This document shows, piece by piece, positions 1 to 9,600 of a stretch of DNA of 64,000 bases. The first letter of the stretch is position 1; the number at the start of each line of letters is the position of its first letter. Under the pieces are notes generated by a model. That model did no database searches, was not told the DNA's origin, and was given only the letters and a program-made list of their open reading frames with translations. Source of the DNA: Tenebrio molitor (taxonomy: Eukaryota > Arthropoda > Insecta > Coleoptera > Tenebrionidae); assembly GCF_963966145.1 (NCBI RefSeq), contig NC_091050.1:12648001-12712000 (forward strand), in the 5' to 3' direction. The position numbers and the translations under genes were made by a program.

Positions 1-662
1 ATTCCCACCTAGGTATTCATTTCGTCGTTATTTCATTCTATTAACAGGAAACTCTACAATAAAAAAAGTCGTCACAGTTCATTGCTGTTTATTATATTTT
101 TTAAAACTCCAGGACATTTCATTTTTGACAACTTCAAATGTGAGGTTATGTGCACACTAGTGCAAGTATGCATCAAATAAATAAGAGAGTTGGATCTAAA
201 ACGATTCGTGAAGAAAACACTCAAGCTTTTTCGCCTAATGGGCCCCAAGTAACACATGCAAGACGAAAAACCCTCACAACTCTTACGTTTGTTCCGCCAC
301 TGTATGCGCCACCAGCTCCGTCGTCTTCATCGACAACTCTGAAAGCATCTAAGTTTTTACTGTTTCCTATTAACTACGCATCATATAAAAAAGTCTTTTT
401 ATAACCTCTTACAGTACCGAATTTATAAATAATACAAATATGTAATACCTAACCCACACCAATCTTTTGCTTGATCCGCCACTGTATCGCCCACTAGCGG
501 CCTCTAGTCTGTCAATGATTTTGACAGCACCTATTTTTTTAATGTTTTGTTTTGATTATGTATTGTTTAAATGGATAATTTCTGTATGGTTTTTAAAAAA
601 TATTGAACCTACAAATAATACTTGACCGGTATAATTTGTCAGGTTCGTAATTTTTAATGTAG
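1..662. other. Upstream flank of the ankyrin gene, no gene identified
   Basis: AT-rich sequence that probably holds the ankyrin gene's 5' UTR and promoter. A short stretch CCGCCACTGTATGCGCCAC at about 294 recurs in near-identical form at about 476, suggesting a local duplication. An 84-codon frame at 150-404 has no recognisable motif and is not called. Confidence 0.4.
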
Positions 663-712
663 GTAAGTCCTTTCGCTCGTAGCGAACCGCTTCCATGAAG
701 CTTTTCTTATAG
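663..712 (+). other. Probable 50-bp intron in the 5' UTR of the ankyrin gene
   Basis: GTAAGT begins at 663 directly after AG, and the pyrimidine-rich CTTTTCTTATAG ends at 712, six bases before the ATG at 718. The length matches the other small introns in this window (46-54 bp). It would place the untranslated first exon to the left of 662. No transcript evidence is available. Confidence 0.5.
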
Positions 713-717
713 GTGGC

Positions 718-3054
718 ATGAAATTAATCCCACATTGTGTGAAAATGTTTATGGCAAGCCCCGATCGCAACCAGGTTGGTTGTCAACCGTACGCCTCCCT
801 TCACTACGCCGCTTACAACGGCGATTTGGTTGTGATCAAGACTTTGCTAGAAAATGACAGAGTCAACGTCAATCAGAAATGTGACCTTGAAAGGAAGTCC
901 CCGCTGTTTGTGGCGGCCCAAAACGGCCATCTGAGCGTCGTAAAGTACCTAATTTACAAGGGGGCAGATCTGAACGCGAAAACTGCTGCAGGCTGGACGC
1001 CATTGTTTGTGGCGGCTCACAATGGTCATTTGAGTGTGGTGGAGTATTTAGTCAAGAGTATGGCTGATGTTAATGTCATCACGAAGAAGGGACAGACAGT
1101 TCTGGATGCGGCCGCGTCCAAAAGTCACGATCACGTCGTCAAGTTTTTCTTGGAGAATGTACCAGGAATTGACACTCACAGCAAACTAACAAGGACATGT
1201 ACCCCTTTAAGTGGTGTTTGCAAACAAGGTCAAGTTGGTGTTGTCAGGTATTTGGTGAACGAGGTCAAAGGCGACACTAGCGCCACCATCAACAGTAACG
1301 TAATGCCATTGTATAACGCGGCGCAAAAGGGAAACAGGGAGATTGTCAAATTGTTGATCCAACATGGCGCCCCAATTAACGCGATATGGAAGGGAAACGG
1401 CACCGCGTTGTATGCGGCTGCCATAAACGGACATCTAGAGGTGGTGAAGTTTTTGGCAGAAAGCGGCGCCAAGATAAATCTTACAGATTCTGACAAAGAG
1501 GGTTATACACCGTTGTATGGGGCGGTATCCGGCAGCCATATTGAAATAGTCGATTACTTAATCCAGCACGGGGGTGACGTGAACGAGCCGTTCAAAAACG
1601 GCCACTCTCCCTTGCACGTCGCTTCCCAAAACGGGAACCTAAAAATCGTGAAGCTCCTAGTCTACAACAACGCCAAAATCCACGTCGTCAATAAAAAAGG
1701 AGACACGCCATTGATGCTTGCCATAAAAAACAATCACTGGGAGATCGTGACGTTCCTGAGGAACATGCTCAAGATCGAGGTCAGACCTAACACCAACAGA
1801 GATAGCGTGGTGATGCTGTCTGTGGCGGCGCAGAGCGGCAACACCGACCTGGTCAAGTACTTGGTCAGCAACAAGGCGATTGTGAACGAGTTCGACGGCA
1901 ACGGAGACACCTCTTTGCATTCGGCAGCGCAGAACGGCCATTTCGACATCGTCAAGGTTCTGTTCTGGTCGGGGGCGCAGCTGAACGTGACCAACAGGAG
2001 AGGGTTCACGCCTTTGGCTCTCGCCGTCAAGGAGGGACACCAGAAAGTCGTCGAATTCTTGATAAAAAACGACGCCGATGTCAATCTGAAATCGAAGAGC
2101 GGTTGGAGTCCTCTGTACAGTGCAATAATGACCGGCAATATAGAGATAATCCAGGAACTCATCGCCAACAAAGCTAACGTTGACGAGACGCTGCCAGATG
2201 GCGACACTTTACTGCACAAAGTCGTACAAAGTCGCCAACTTGAAATCGTAAAGTCGCTGGTTTTACACAACGCCAATATCAACGCCACCAACAAGAAGGG
2301 GTCGACTCCTCTGCATCTAGCTTCCAAAGAGGGATACTCCCAGATTGTGAATTTTCTTCTCATGAGCCGAGCAGATGTGGATCTCGGTGACGTCAACGGT
2401 TTTACGCCGCTCCACGGAGCTGTTTCCGTTGGGAACGTTGGAATCGTGAAACAGTTGATCTCATACAAGGCTAAAGTGGATGAGAGGTTCACAGACGGCG
2501 ACACTGTTCTTCACGTGGCGGCACTCAACGACCACATCGATGTCGTTCAGATTTTAATCAACAGCGAGGCTGACGTCAACGTCGTCAACGAGAAGAGTTT
2601 GACTCCTCTGTATTTGGCTGCAAGAGAAGGACACCTGAGAGTTGTCAAATTGCTCGTCGAGAGCGGAGCTAATGTGAACTCCGCAAACGTGAACGGGTTT
2701 ACGCCGCTGTATGGCGCTGCAGTCGGTGGAAACTTGGAGGTGGTGGAGTTTCTCAACGCCAGCGGAGGCGAGTTGAGAGAGGCTTGCGTCAACGGGGACA
2801 CTCCACTGCATCAGGCATCACAGAACGGCCATCTCGATGTTGTTAAATATTTAGTAGAGAATCGCGTGGACGTTAACGTCGTCAACGAAGACGGTTGGAC
2901 ACCGTTGTATCTGGCGGCGAAGAAGGGCAACGTGGAGGTCGTGAAGTTTTTGGTGGAGGTGAACGCTGTCAAAGTGGGGAAGGCTGATCCTCTGCAAGCG
3001 GCCAAGTGCAGCGGAAACGAGATTTTAATTAAGTTCCTATCAAAGTATCAATAA
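718..3054 (+). CDS. Ankyrin-repeat protein, 778 aa, about 23 repeats
   Basis: One uninterrupted exon encodes 778 residues, nearly all 33-residue ankyrin repeats (about residues 26-775), each with the G-x-TPL-x-x-A-A-x-x-G-H-x-x-(I/V)V-x-x-L(L/I) pattern. The final repeat is partial and acts as a cap. I see no signal peptide, membrane segment, death, SOCS or kinase domain, so the protein is probably an intracellular binding scaffold; the partner cannot be read from sequence. From repeat 9 on, repeats come in groups of three: a G-D-T-x-LH type, a TPL-x-LA-x-(K/R)-E-G type and a GFTPLYGA type recur with a 297-bp period, so the gene grew by duplicating three-repeat blocks. The start at 718 is the first in-frame ATG after a stop at 632; a second Met lies at residue 10. 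Just upstream, GTAAGT at 663 and TTCTTATAG ending at 712 would define a 50-bp intron in the 5' UTR. Composition is clearly GC-richer than the flanks. The specific gene identity is unknown. Confidence 0.9.
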   Translation: MKLIPHCVKMFMASPDRNQVGCQPYASLHYAAYNGDLVVIKTLLENDRVNVNQKCDLERKSPLFVAAQNGHLSVVKYLIYKGADLNAKTAAGWTPLFVAAHNGHLSVVEYLVKSMADVNVITKKGQTVLDAAASKSHDHVVKFFLENVPGIDTHSKLTRTCTPLSGVCKQGQVGVVRYLVNEVKGDTSATINSNVMPLYNAAQKGNREIVKLLIQHGAPINAIWKGNGTALYAAAINGHLEVVKFLAESGAKINLTDSDKEGYTPLYGAVSGSHIEIVDYLIQHGGDVNEPFKNGHSPLHVASQNGNLKIVKLLVYNNAKIHVVNKKGDTPLMLAIKNNHWEIVTFLRNMLKIEVRPNTNRDSVVMLSVAAQSGNTDLVKYLVSNKAIVNEFDGNGDTSLHSAAQNGHFDIVKVLFWSGAQLNVTNRRGFTPLALAVKEGHQKVVEFLIKNDADVNLKSKSGWSPLYSAIMTGNIEIIQELIANKANVDETLPDGDTLLHKVVQSRQLEIVKSLVLHNANINATNKKGSTPLHLASKEGYSQIVNFLLMSRADVDLGDVNGFTPLHGAVSVGNVGIVKQLISYKAKVDERFTDGDTVLHVAALNDHIDVVQILINSEADVNVVNEKSLTPLYLAAREGHLRVVKLLVESGANVNSANVNGFTPLYGAAVGGNLEVVEFLNASGGELREACVNGDTPLHQASQNGHLDVVKYLVENRVDVNVVNEDGWTPLYLAAKKGNVEVVKFLVEVNAVKVGKADPLQAAKCSGNEILIKFLSKYQ

Positions 3055-3477
3055 GTTTTGAGATTATCTTTGTGTTCACTAATTTTGTATCTTTTTACTC
3101 AGCTATCGTTGTAGAACGGCGCGAAAATATGGAGGTGGAGAGCGGATTTTGCCTCCAGAGTAATATTTGAGGCGCCGTTCATCGCCAGAGTGTTCAAGTG
3201 CAGTATATTTACGGGTAGAACCAAACAAGTTCAAATCTGTGCAGCTGTAGATCTTCGTCGAGATTATTTATGTCATTACGTAAAGATTGACACGCGTTGC
3301 CACTAAGTTGTATTAGTGTGAAGTGCGCCCGTGTGGAACGGATACTGCTAATAACTCTTTTTTTCTCGAATTAGGAAAATTAGGAAAATTAAATCAATTT
3401 ATCTGATTCGTTGCAGTTCATTTTGTAGTGATTTTTGTGTGCGCATTGGAAATGTAACAAGGAATGGTCTAAAAAGC

Positions 3478-3675
3478 TATCGGGTGTTCACTTAAATTTA
3501 TCCCCAAAGTTGGCGTTGAAGAGTCGATTATGAACGCACCACGGGTTACAGATACGGATCAACTGTTTAAATCTAACCTCACTTTTTGCGTTGTTTGCAT
3601 TTTTACTGCGTTGTTTGTATTTTTGCTCGGCAAACTGAAGAGTGATGCGTTCACAATTTAAATGAACACCCGATA
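3478..3675. mobile_element. MITE family A, copy 1 (TA target duplication)
   Basis: A 194-bp element (3480-3673) begins TCGGGTGTTCA and ends TGAACACCCGA, flanked by TA on both sides. It contains the phrase TTGGCGTTGAAGAGTCGATT and the tail GATGCGTTCAC, which recur in copies near 23.1 kb and 34.3 kb. The TA duplication fits a non-autonomous Tc1/mariner-type element; it has no coding capacity. Confidence 0.8.
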
Positions 3676-4019
3676 TTACCTATCTGGCAGTGTTGCCAGA
3701 ACAAAAATTTCTTTCGTCCTTACGAACATGCGTAAACGTAATTTTTTTTTATTCAAAACGTAACCTTTGTAGTTTTACAGTACCTATGTTTTATTATGAC
3801 AATTACGCCATTGATAAAATTGACCAAGTGTGATTATGATATAATTACTAGTATTGAAATAAATACCACTGAGCACACAAAAAAAAATATATACCGATGA
3901 AATAATACTTTAACATAAACGAATAATTCATAAACAAACAAAAAATAATAAATGCTACAAAACAAACAGAACAAGAAATAAACACAATGTAAATTCTATT
4001 CTCTAAATAAAAATAAAAG

Positions 4020-4228
4020 TTAATTACCAGTGTCCGGACGAAATAGTACCGGACAAGTCGACCAGTACAACTTTGCGTAATCCCTCGCTCGCACATAAAC
4101 ACAATTCAGCTGGCTCCCTGTTATTGAAAACGAACCAGCTGAATCGTGTTTATATGTGAGTGGGGTATTACGCAAAGTTGTACTGGTCGACTTGTCCGGT
4201 ACTATTTCGTCCGGACACTGTTAATTAC
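4020..4228. mobile_element. hAT-type foldback MITE with 8-bp target duplication
   Basis: The element 4028-4220 starts CAGTGTCCGGACG and ends with its reverse complement. It is flanked by TTAATTAC at 4020-4027 and 4221-4228, an 8-bp direct duplication. The two arms pair for roughly 85 bases each, so the 193-bp element is almost entirely one hairpin. An 8-bp target duplication with ends beginning CAGTG is characteristic of the hAT superfamily. No transposase is present. Confidence 0.85.
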
Positions 4229-5111
4229 ACAGATAGGCAAATAAATACCTATATTAAATAATATTACAAAAAACTTAAGTATACCTATTTAGGTTTTTTT
4301 CTAAGCAAAGTTTTGAAGGTGTCCATTCATAACATGAAGCATTTTCATGTTTTAAAAGCTTTTGGGCATGTAATATTCTATCACAGGTTTCTACTCGTAA
4401 GTACAAAAAAAATACATTTAACGTGTTTGAAGTCTTAGTTTTAATTTAAGTAATTTGCGAAAAAACTCGTTCCGCTACAGCGAAAAAATGAGGCGATACA
4501 AATATAGCTTTCATTAATTTAGACAATGAAGGAAAGATGATTTCATTCAGGCTTTTTTGTAAGCTTTAATCCAAAATGGAAGGAAATAAAGATCCTGACT
4601 CTTCCTCAATGCATTCGCGTAGTGTAAAACTCTCCATTCGCTCTAAATCATTTAAATCAACAGTCTTTGCAGCAATAGATGTCATCTTGTAGGGGAACGC
4701 ATAACATAGACCTGACTTGACCTAACTACGCCAATGTGTTGATTATGATATCAGGTTTGCCAAAGTAATTTTTGAAAAATGTTCCCTTTAATGATTAATT
4801 TTTTATAATGAAGAATAAATGTAACGAATGGCTGTGTTGACCATTGAGCTGACCGCAAACAATCGAACGAAAATTGAAAGTTTAACATTTTACAGGAATC
4901 TGCGAATGGTGTGCAAAGTGACAACATCTGCAGAACACATTTTTAATGAGATTTTTAATTTTTCAATAGTTTTGTAATTGTTTGTATTTTTTTTATTTTA
5001 ACAATAAATAAAATGATTGCCTGGAGTACTCGTGTCGTTTGATAACACGTGTGAATTCACCTTATTGTTTATTCGGTTTACGCTCTGACAGTTATCAGAC
5101 GCAAAACAAAA

Positions 5112-5882
5112 ATGTCACCACATGGAAGATGTTGCGAGGGGGATCATCAACACCGGGACACCCCCGAAATGGGGGTCGAGTACAGTCTCTACACCAAAAT
5201 CAACAAGGAGAACCTGGAGTGTCTCAACGAGGCGGTCGAAGGTTCGGGAAAAACGGTGTTCAAGCCTTGGGAGGAACGCCTGAATTTCGAAGTGGTAAGT
5301 GAGGTTAGGTTGCAGAATGACGGGAAACTTTTCGGGTTTTTGCAGTTCGTGGAGTCGGACGCCGATGAAGAGTTACTGTTTAACATCCCCTTCACCGGCA
5401 ACGTAAAGCTGAAAGGGATCATCGTCATCGGGGAAGATTCGGACACCCATCCTTCAAGAATTAGACTGTGAGTTGTGCCCACAAACAAATCAATTGACTC
5501 GGTATTCGCGGTTGTAGGTTTAAGAATCGGCCCTCGATGACGTTCGACGACGTCACCGCGGCCGCAGATCAAGAGTTTCAGTTGCACGTTGACAATCTGG
5601 GAACGCTCGAATACGCAACAAAGTAAGTTGTGTCAAAAGATTTGGGTTTGTATCGATTGATTGTTTTGCAGAATCGTTACTTTTAATAACGTTCATCATT
5701 TAACGCTCCATTTTCCGAGTAATTTCGGGGCCGAGTCAACTCGCATTTACTATATAGGGTTGAGGGGGGAGTACAGCGAAGCTCATCATCATGGAGTCAC
5801 AATATGCACTTATGAAGCTAAGCCAAATATTTCAGATCACAAAAATCTACTCAAGGACAATGTTAGTCATCAGATACAATGA
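5112..5882 (+). CDS. PITHD1: PITH domain-containing protein 1 orthologue
   Basis: Four exons, 5112-5294, 5346-5467, 5518-5622 and 5672-5882, joined by introns of 51, 50 and 49 bp with GT/AG ends, give a 206-residue protein. Human PITHD1 is 211 residues. From memory of that family, the stretches FKPWEER, VESDADEELLFNIPFTGNVK, FDDV, LEYATK, NFGAE and YIGLRGE line up along the whole length, including a histidine/cysteine-containing N-terminus. The PITH fold is a beta-sandwich named after its occurrence in thioredoxin-like and proteasome-associated proteins; human PITHD1 has been linked to proteasome association and transcription, and the precise role in insects is unknown. No signal peptide is seen, so it should be cytosolic or nuclear. 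The ATG at 5112 follows a CAAAACAAAA context. A possible AATAAA polyadenylation signal lies at 6014. Splicing keeps frame at every junction, so the model is secure. Confidence 0.95.
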
Positions 5883-6630
5883 TTTGAGTTGGTCTGTTTG
5901 AATTGTGATACATCTGTTGATAATAATTTATTTAAAATTTTCCATTATTGAGATGATTAAATTAATTTAAGCAGAAAATGTGGGTGTTTGTTCAGATCGG
6001 TCCCTGGAACCTGAATAAAACGCATTCTTGGTGGGATCCCTGTTATTAACAATATATTCTTACAATATTCTGTATTAAAATAACAATTGACTTTTATACA
6101 AATGAATAAACATTACACTTATTATGGAATGTTTCCACTATCACTAAACATGTATTTTTTATTTTCCAAATATAAAGCTTCTAAATACACAACATATAAT
6201 CTCTATTTACTAAGTAAACAGATCTTTCAATATTAATTTTATAGAAATATAAATCAACTCGCAAAATATTTGCAAATTGTCTCTTCTAACATTCATCAGT
6301 CAGTTTTTTTTTTGCTAGTTTGTACAGGAGATTTGGACGGAGTGGTCCCGTCAAAACACCCTGTACACTGTCTAAAATACATAAATATCTTGTTAGGACT
6401 ATATACACATAGTATTGTACATTGTCTACACTAAAACTCGAAAATAAAAGTCCTATGTCTATATAGTCTGTTGATAACGTAAATGTGTTAAAAAGAGAGC
6501 TAGAGCTACGATAAAAAATCTAATAAAACAATCACATCGTTTGACAAAATCTGTTGCAGCACACTGATCAAAACTGTCTTCTTTTGTTTTTGTTAAGAAT
6601 ATTTTATTAGTCTAGGAACGTGTCGGATAT
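5883..6630. other. Convergent intergenic region between PITHD1 and the FAS1 gene
   Basis: AT-rich and non-coding. The two genes point toward each other here, so this stretch should hold both 3' ends: AATAAA at 6014 for PITHD1 (+) and TTTATT at about 6603-6608 (AATAAA on the minus strand) close after the FAS1 gene's stop. Nothing else is seen. Confidence 0.5.
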
Positions 6631-9600
6631 TCATTTAATTGTGGCGTTCTGAGTGGTCGGTTTGACAGTCGGCGACGTTTCGTCCGTGGTGGCGGCCCCA
6701 TCGGCGAACAGCACGTCCGGCAGCGAGCCCGCCTCCTCGGCTATCTCGTCGGGGACCGGTTCGATCTCGGATGCCGTCGTGAAACCGTTGGCCGCCGTCG
6801 GCTTGATCGTCATCACCGTCTCCGTGCTGGTGGGCGGCAGATTGTTGACGTTCGTGAAGAGGACCTTGTCGGTGTAGAACATCGTGCCCAAATTGTAGAC
6901 GAAAACCTCGCTCTCCACTATGGTGGCGTCGTTCACCTTGACTTTATCTGCGAAAACAAAGTGATGAGTCGGGGGGGCGTGCATCTCTCCGGCGCTAACC
7001 CTTGGTCCGCTTTATGCCGATCGTCTTGTTCCCCAGCGTCGTCAGCTCGATCCCGTCCTTCAGGTCCTTGTCGTAGAGGCGCCCCTTCACGAAGTGGTTG
7101 AGCAGGATCTGCAGCCCGTCCCCTGTCGACAGGTAGTTGTCGGGCATCTTGTCCAGCCCCAGCTCCTCGAAGGCGGTGTCGGTGGGGACGAAGAAGGTGT
7201 AGCCGGTGCCTGAGACGTGCGGGGCCAAGTCGGCCAGGTTCAGGAACCTGGTGATGTGCGTGAAGCGCTTATCCCGCTCCAGGGCCAGGAAGGCGTGCGA
7301 CAGGAACTGCGCCCCGAACCAGGGGAACGCCAGGAGCGGCGGCGTTTCTTTGTCGCGGTGCTGCTGGTGCAGCTTCGACACCACGGACTCGCTCACGAAC
7401 AGCACCTCTCCGATGAACATGATGTTGCCGCGGGACACGGGGGTGTCACCCTTGACGACCATGGCGCCGTTCACGGACAGATTAGCTGCGGAGTAAAGGG
7501 CGGTTACGGGGGTGGCGCACCAGAGGGGCGGCAATTGGGGACTCGCATGTATTTCAGAGTTAGCTTTGATAGAGTCACGATATATCGGAACCGACTCGGT
7601 GGATGCTAATGGCAAATTAAGTTCTTAAATTGCAACCATCAACCACCTGGGCTGGAATTAAGAAAATTAGAAATTCGCCCGGATGCTCGAAAGAATTTTA
7701 ATTAAAAGACTTTACGTTGTATCTGAAACGCGGACTTGGGGAATTTACATTTTATTAAACACTAACTGTCGGTGAGGTTGGTGAGTTATATTGTGTTAAA
7801 AGCGGTCCAAGAGTAGACCAGATCAAATAAAAGAGCAATCGAATCCGTCTGAGAGGCTGAAAACGATTTAAAAATACAAAATAAGAAAAAAACATAACCT
7901 CAAATCAGAAGTTTTGAGGTTATGTTAATATCTTTACAATGCATTTGTGAAAACCGGCGAACTAAAACCGACAAACTGTTTAGAATCGTATTGAACGTTC
8001 AAATCTAACTGTTGTATGACGTCAGAGAGGACGGAACCAAGAGTTTTTGAATTAACTGTTCAAAAGAAGTGCTGAGAGTCCCTTTTTGGTGCTCGAGTCT
8101 TTAAGGGGAGCCGGAGGAGAGTTTAATTAGGCAATGCATGCAAGTTCCCAATTGGGAAATACCTACGAGTCTTCTTAAAGACTATCTCGCGTCCACCCAG
8201 AGTCCTGACGAGCTGACCATCCTTGATCGTGTCCTGCTTAAGCCGCCCCTTGACGAAGTGGTTAATGATGATGCTCTCGGTAAATTCCGGGACACTGAAG
8301 GGGTAGAAACCCCAATCGATGGGGTGCCACCTCTGGAAGGCGTGATCCGTCGGCACAAACACAGTGTACTCCTCCCCTGCAAGCGACACTCAACAAACAC
8401 CCCAACTTTAGCCCCCCAAACGAACCATCATCCAACAACTTGGATACGTTGGACCTGGAGAGGAAGTGCTGGAAGACCCTGACGCCGCTCTTCAGAAACC
8501 CGAGCACCTCCATCACGTTCTCGACGAACGTGGTGTTGGACTGGTTCTTCGCATCCTCGCTCGGCGCGAATGCGGCGATGTCGACGAGCTTTCCCTGCGT
8601 GGCGTTCTCCTTCGTGACCTGCTCCTCGGGGAAGAGGTAATTGTCCAAGACGACCAACAGCCCGTTCGGCACCTCCACTTTGCGCTCGACGATGTTGGCG
8701 TCGTTCGCCTTCAGTTTGTCGTCTTTTGTGCGGCGCACGTGGACCGTTCGCCCCCCGAGCGTCTTGAACGAGGTGTCGCCTGTCACGTTTGTCAGGTCGA
8801 TGCGGGAGCCGAGCACTACATGGTCCAAGAGGAGCTTCTTCACGAGCTCCGGTTTTTGGAGGAGGTTCTCGGCGCGCTTCGTCGCAGAGTTCTGCGGCGC
8901 CAGTATCGTGAAGGGCTCACCTGAAAGGACAACAAATATTTTTTATTTACAGCCGTTTCCGAGTTTTAGTGCTCGAGTGGGGCGCGCCCGCGGCAGAAGC
9001 TCCCCCAATAATACCAACAGTTTATCGACTGGCGCAGCGTAATCACGAAAATAAATAAATAAATAGAACTGGACCAGATTTAGATGATGGTTTGCTGAGA
9101 AGACACCGTTGAAAAGTGTTTGAATTTATTTTGAAGCCGAAGCAGCTCGGTGTCAATGGACAGGCTTTATCTGGTGACGTCAACCAGGATTCCAGCACAG
9201 TTCACTCAATTTCGCGGCAATCGCCGGGATTTTTATAGACCGGAGGCGGCGACTGACCGATTTTCGAACCGAACGGGCACTGGGTCGCCCCCGCCCCCAA
9301 AAGAGCGAACCGTAGGCGAGGAGCGTCCCAACAGGGCGATTTTTCATTTAACTTCCAACGTTTACACGCCGCTTTATCATTGTTCGGCTCGTGTTGGTGA
9401 GTGCAGGTTTCCGATATCGATCTGCAAATCCGCAAAAATCGGCGTGATGGCGAAGTTGGGGCCACCCTCGCCAACTTTCAAATCCCGTTGTTGTTTTTTA
9501 ATGGGGCGCAAATATTTCAGCGGAGTTTGCGAGTCTGGCTAGAAACTAAAGTTTGCCAAAGAGATTCGTTTTGACGTCGGCGCGCACACGTGCGGTCGTT

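Larger units (their letters stand above)
3055..5111. other. Intergenic region with two MITEs
   Basis: Between the ankyrin gene and PITHD1. It holds a TA-flanked MITE (3480-3673), an 8-bp-TSD foldback element (4028-4220) and a stretch at about 4729-4792 that recurs near 61.6 kb. No coding region was recognised. A CACGTG E-box lies at 5046-5051, 61 bases before the PITHD1 start codon. Confidence 0.5.

Noticed and set aside
1207..3005. Several minus-strand frames (up to 256 codons) across the ankyrin gene
   Set aside because: They are antisense shadows of a repetitive, GC-rich coding sequence and show no independent motif.
7206..9042. Plus-strand frames of 96-152 codons over the FAS1 exons
   Set aside because: Antisense to well-supported FAS1 coding exons; no motif.
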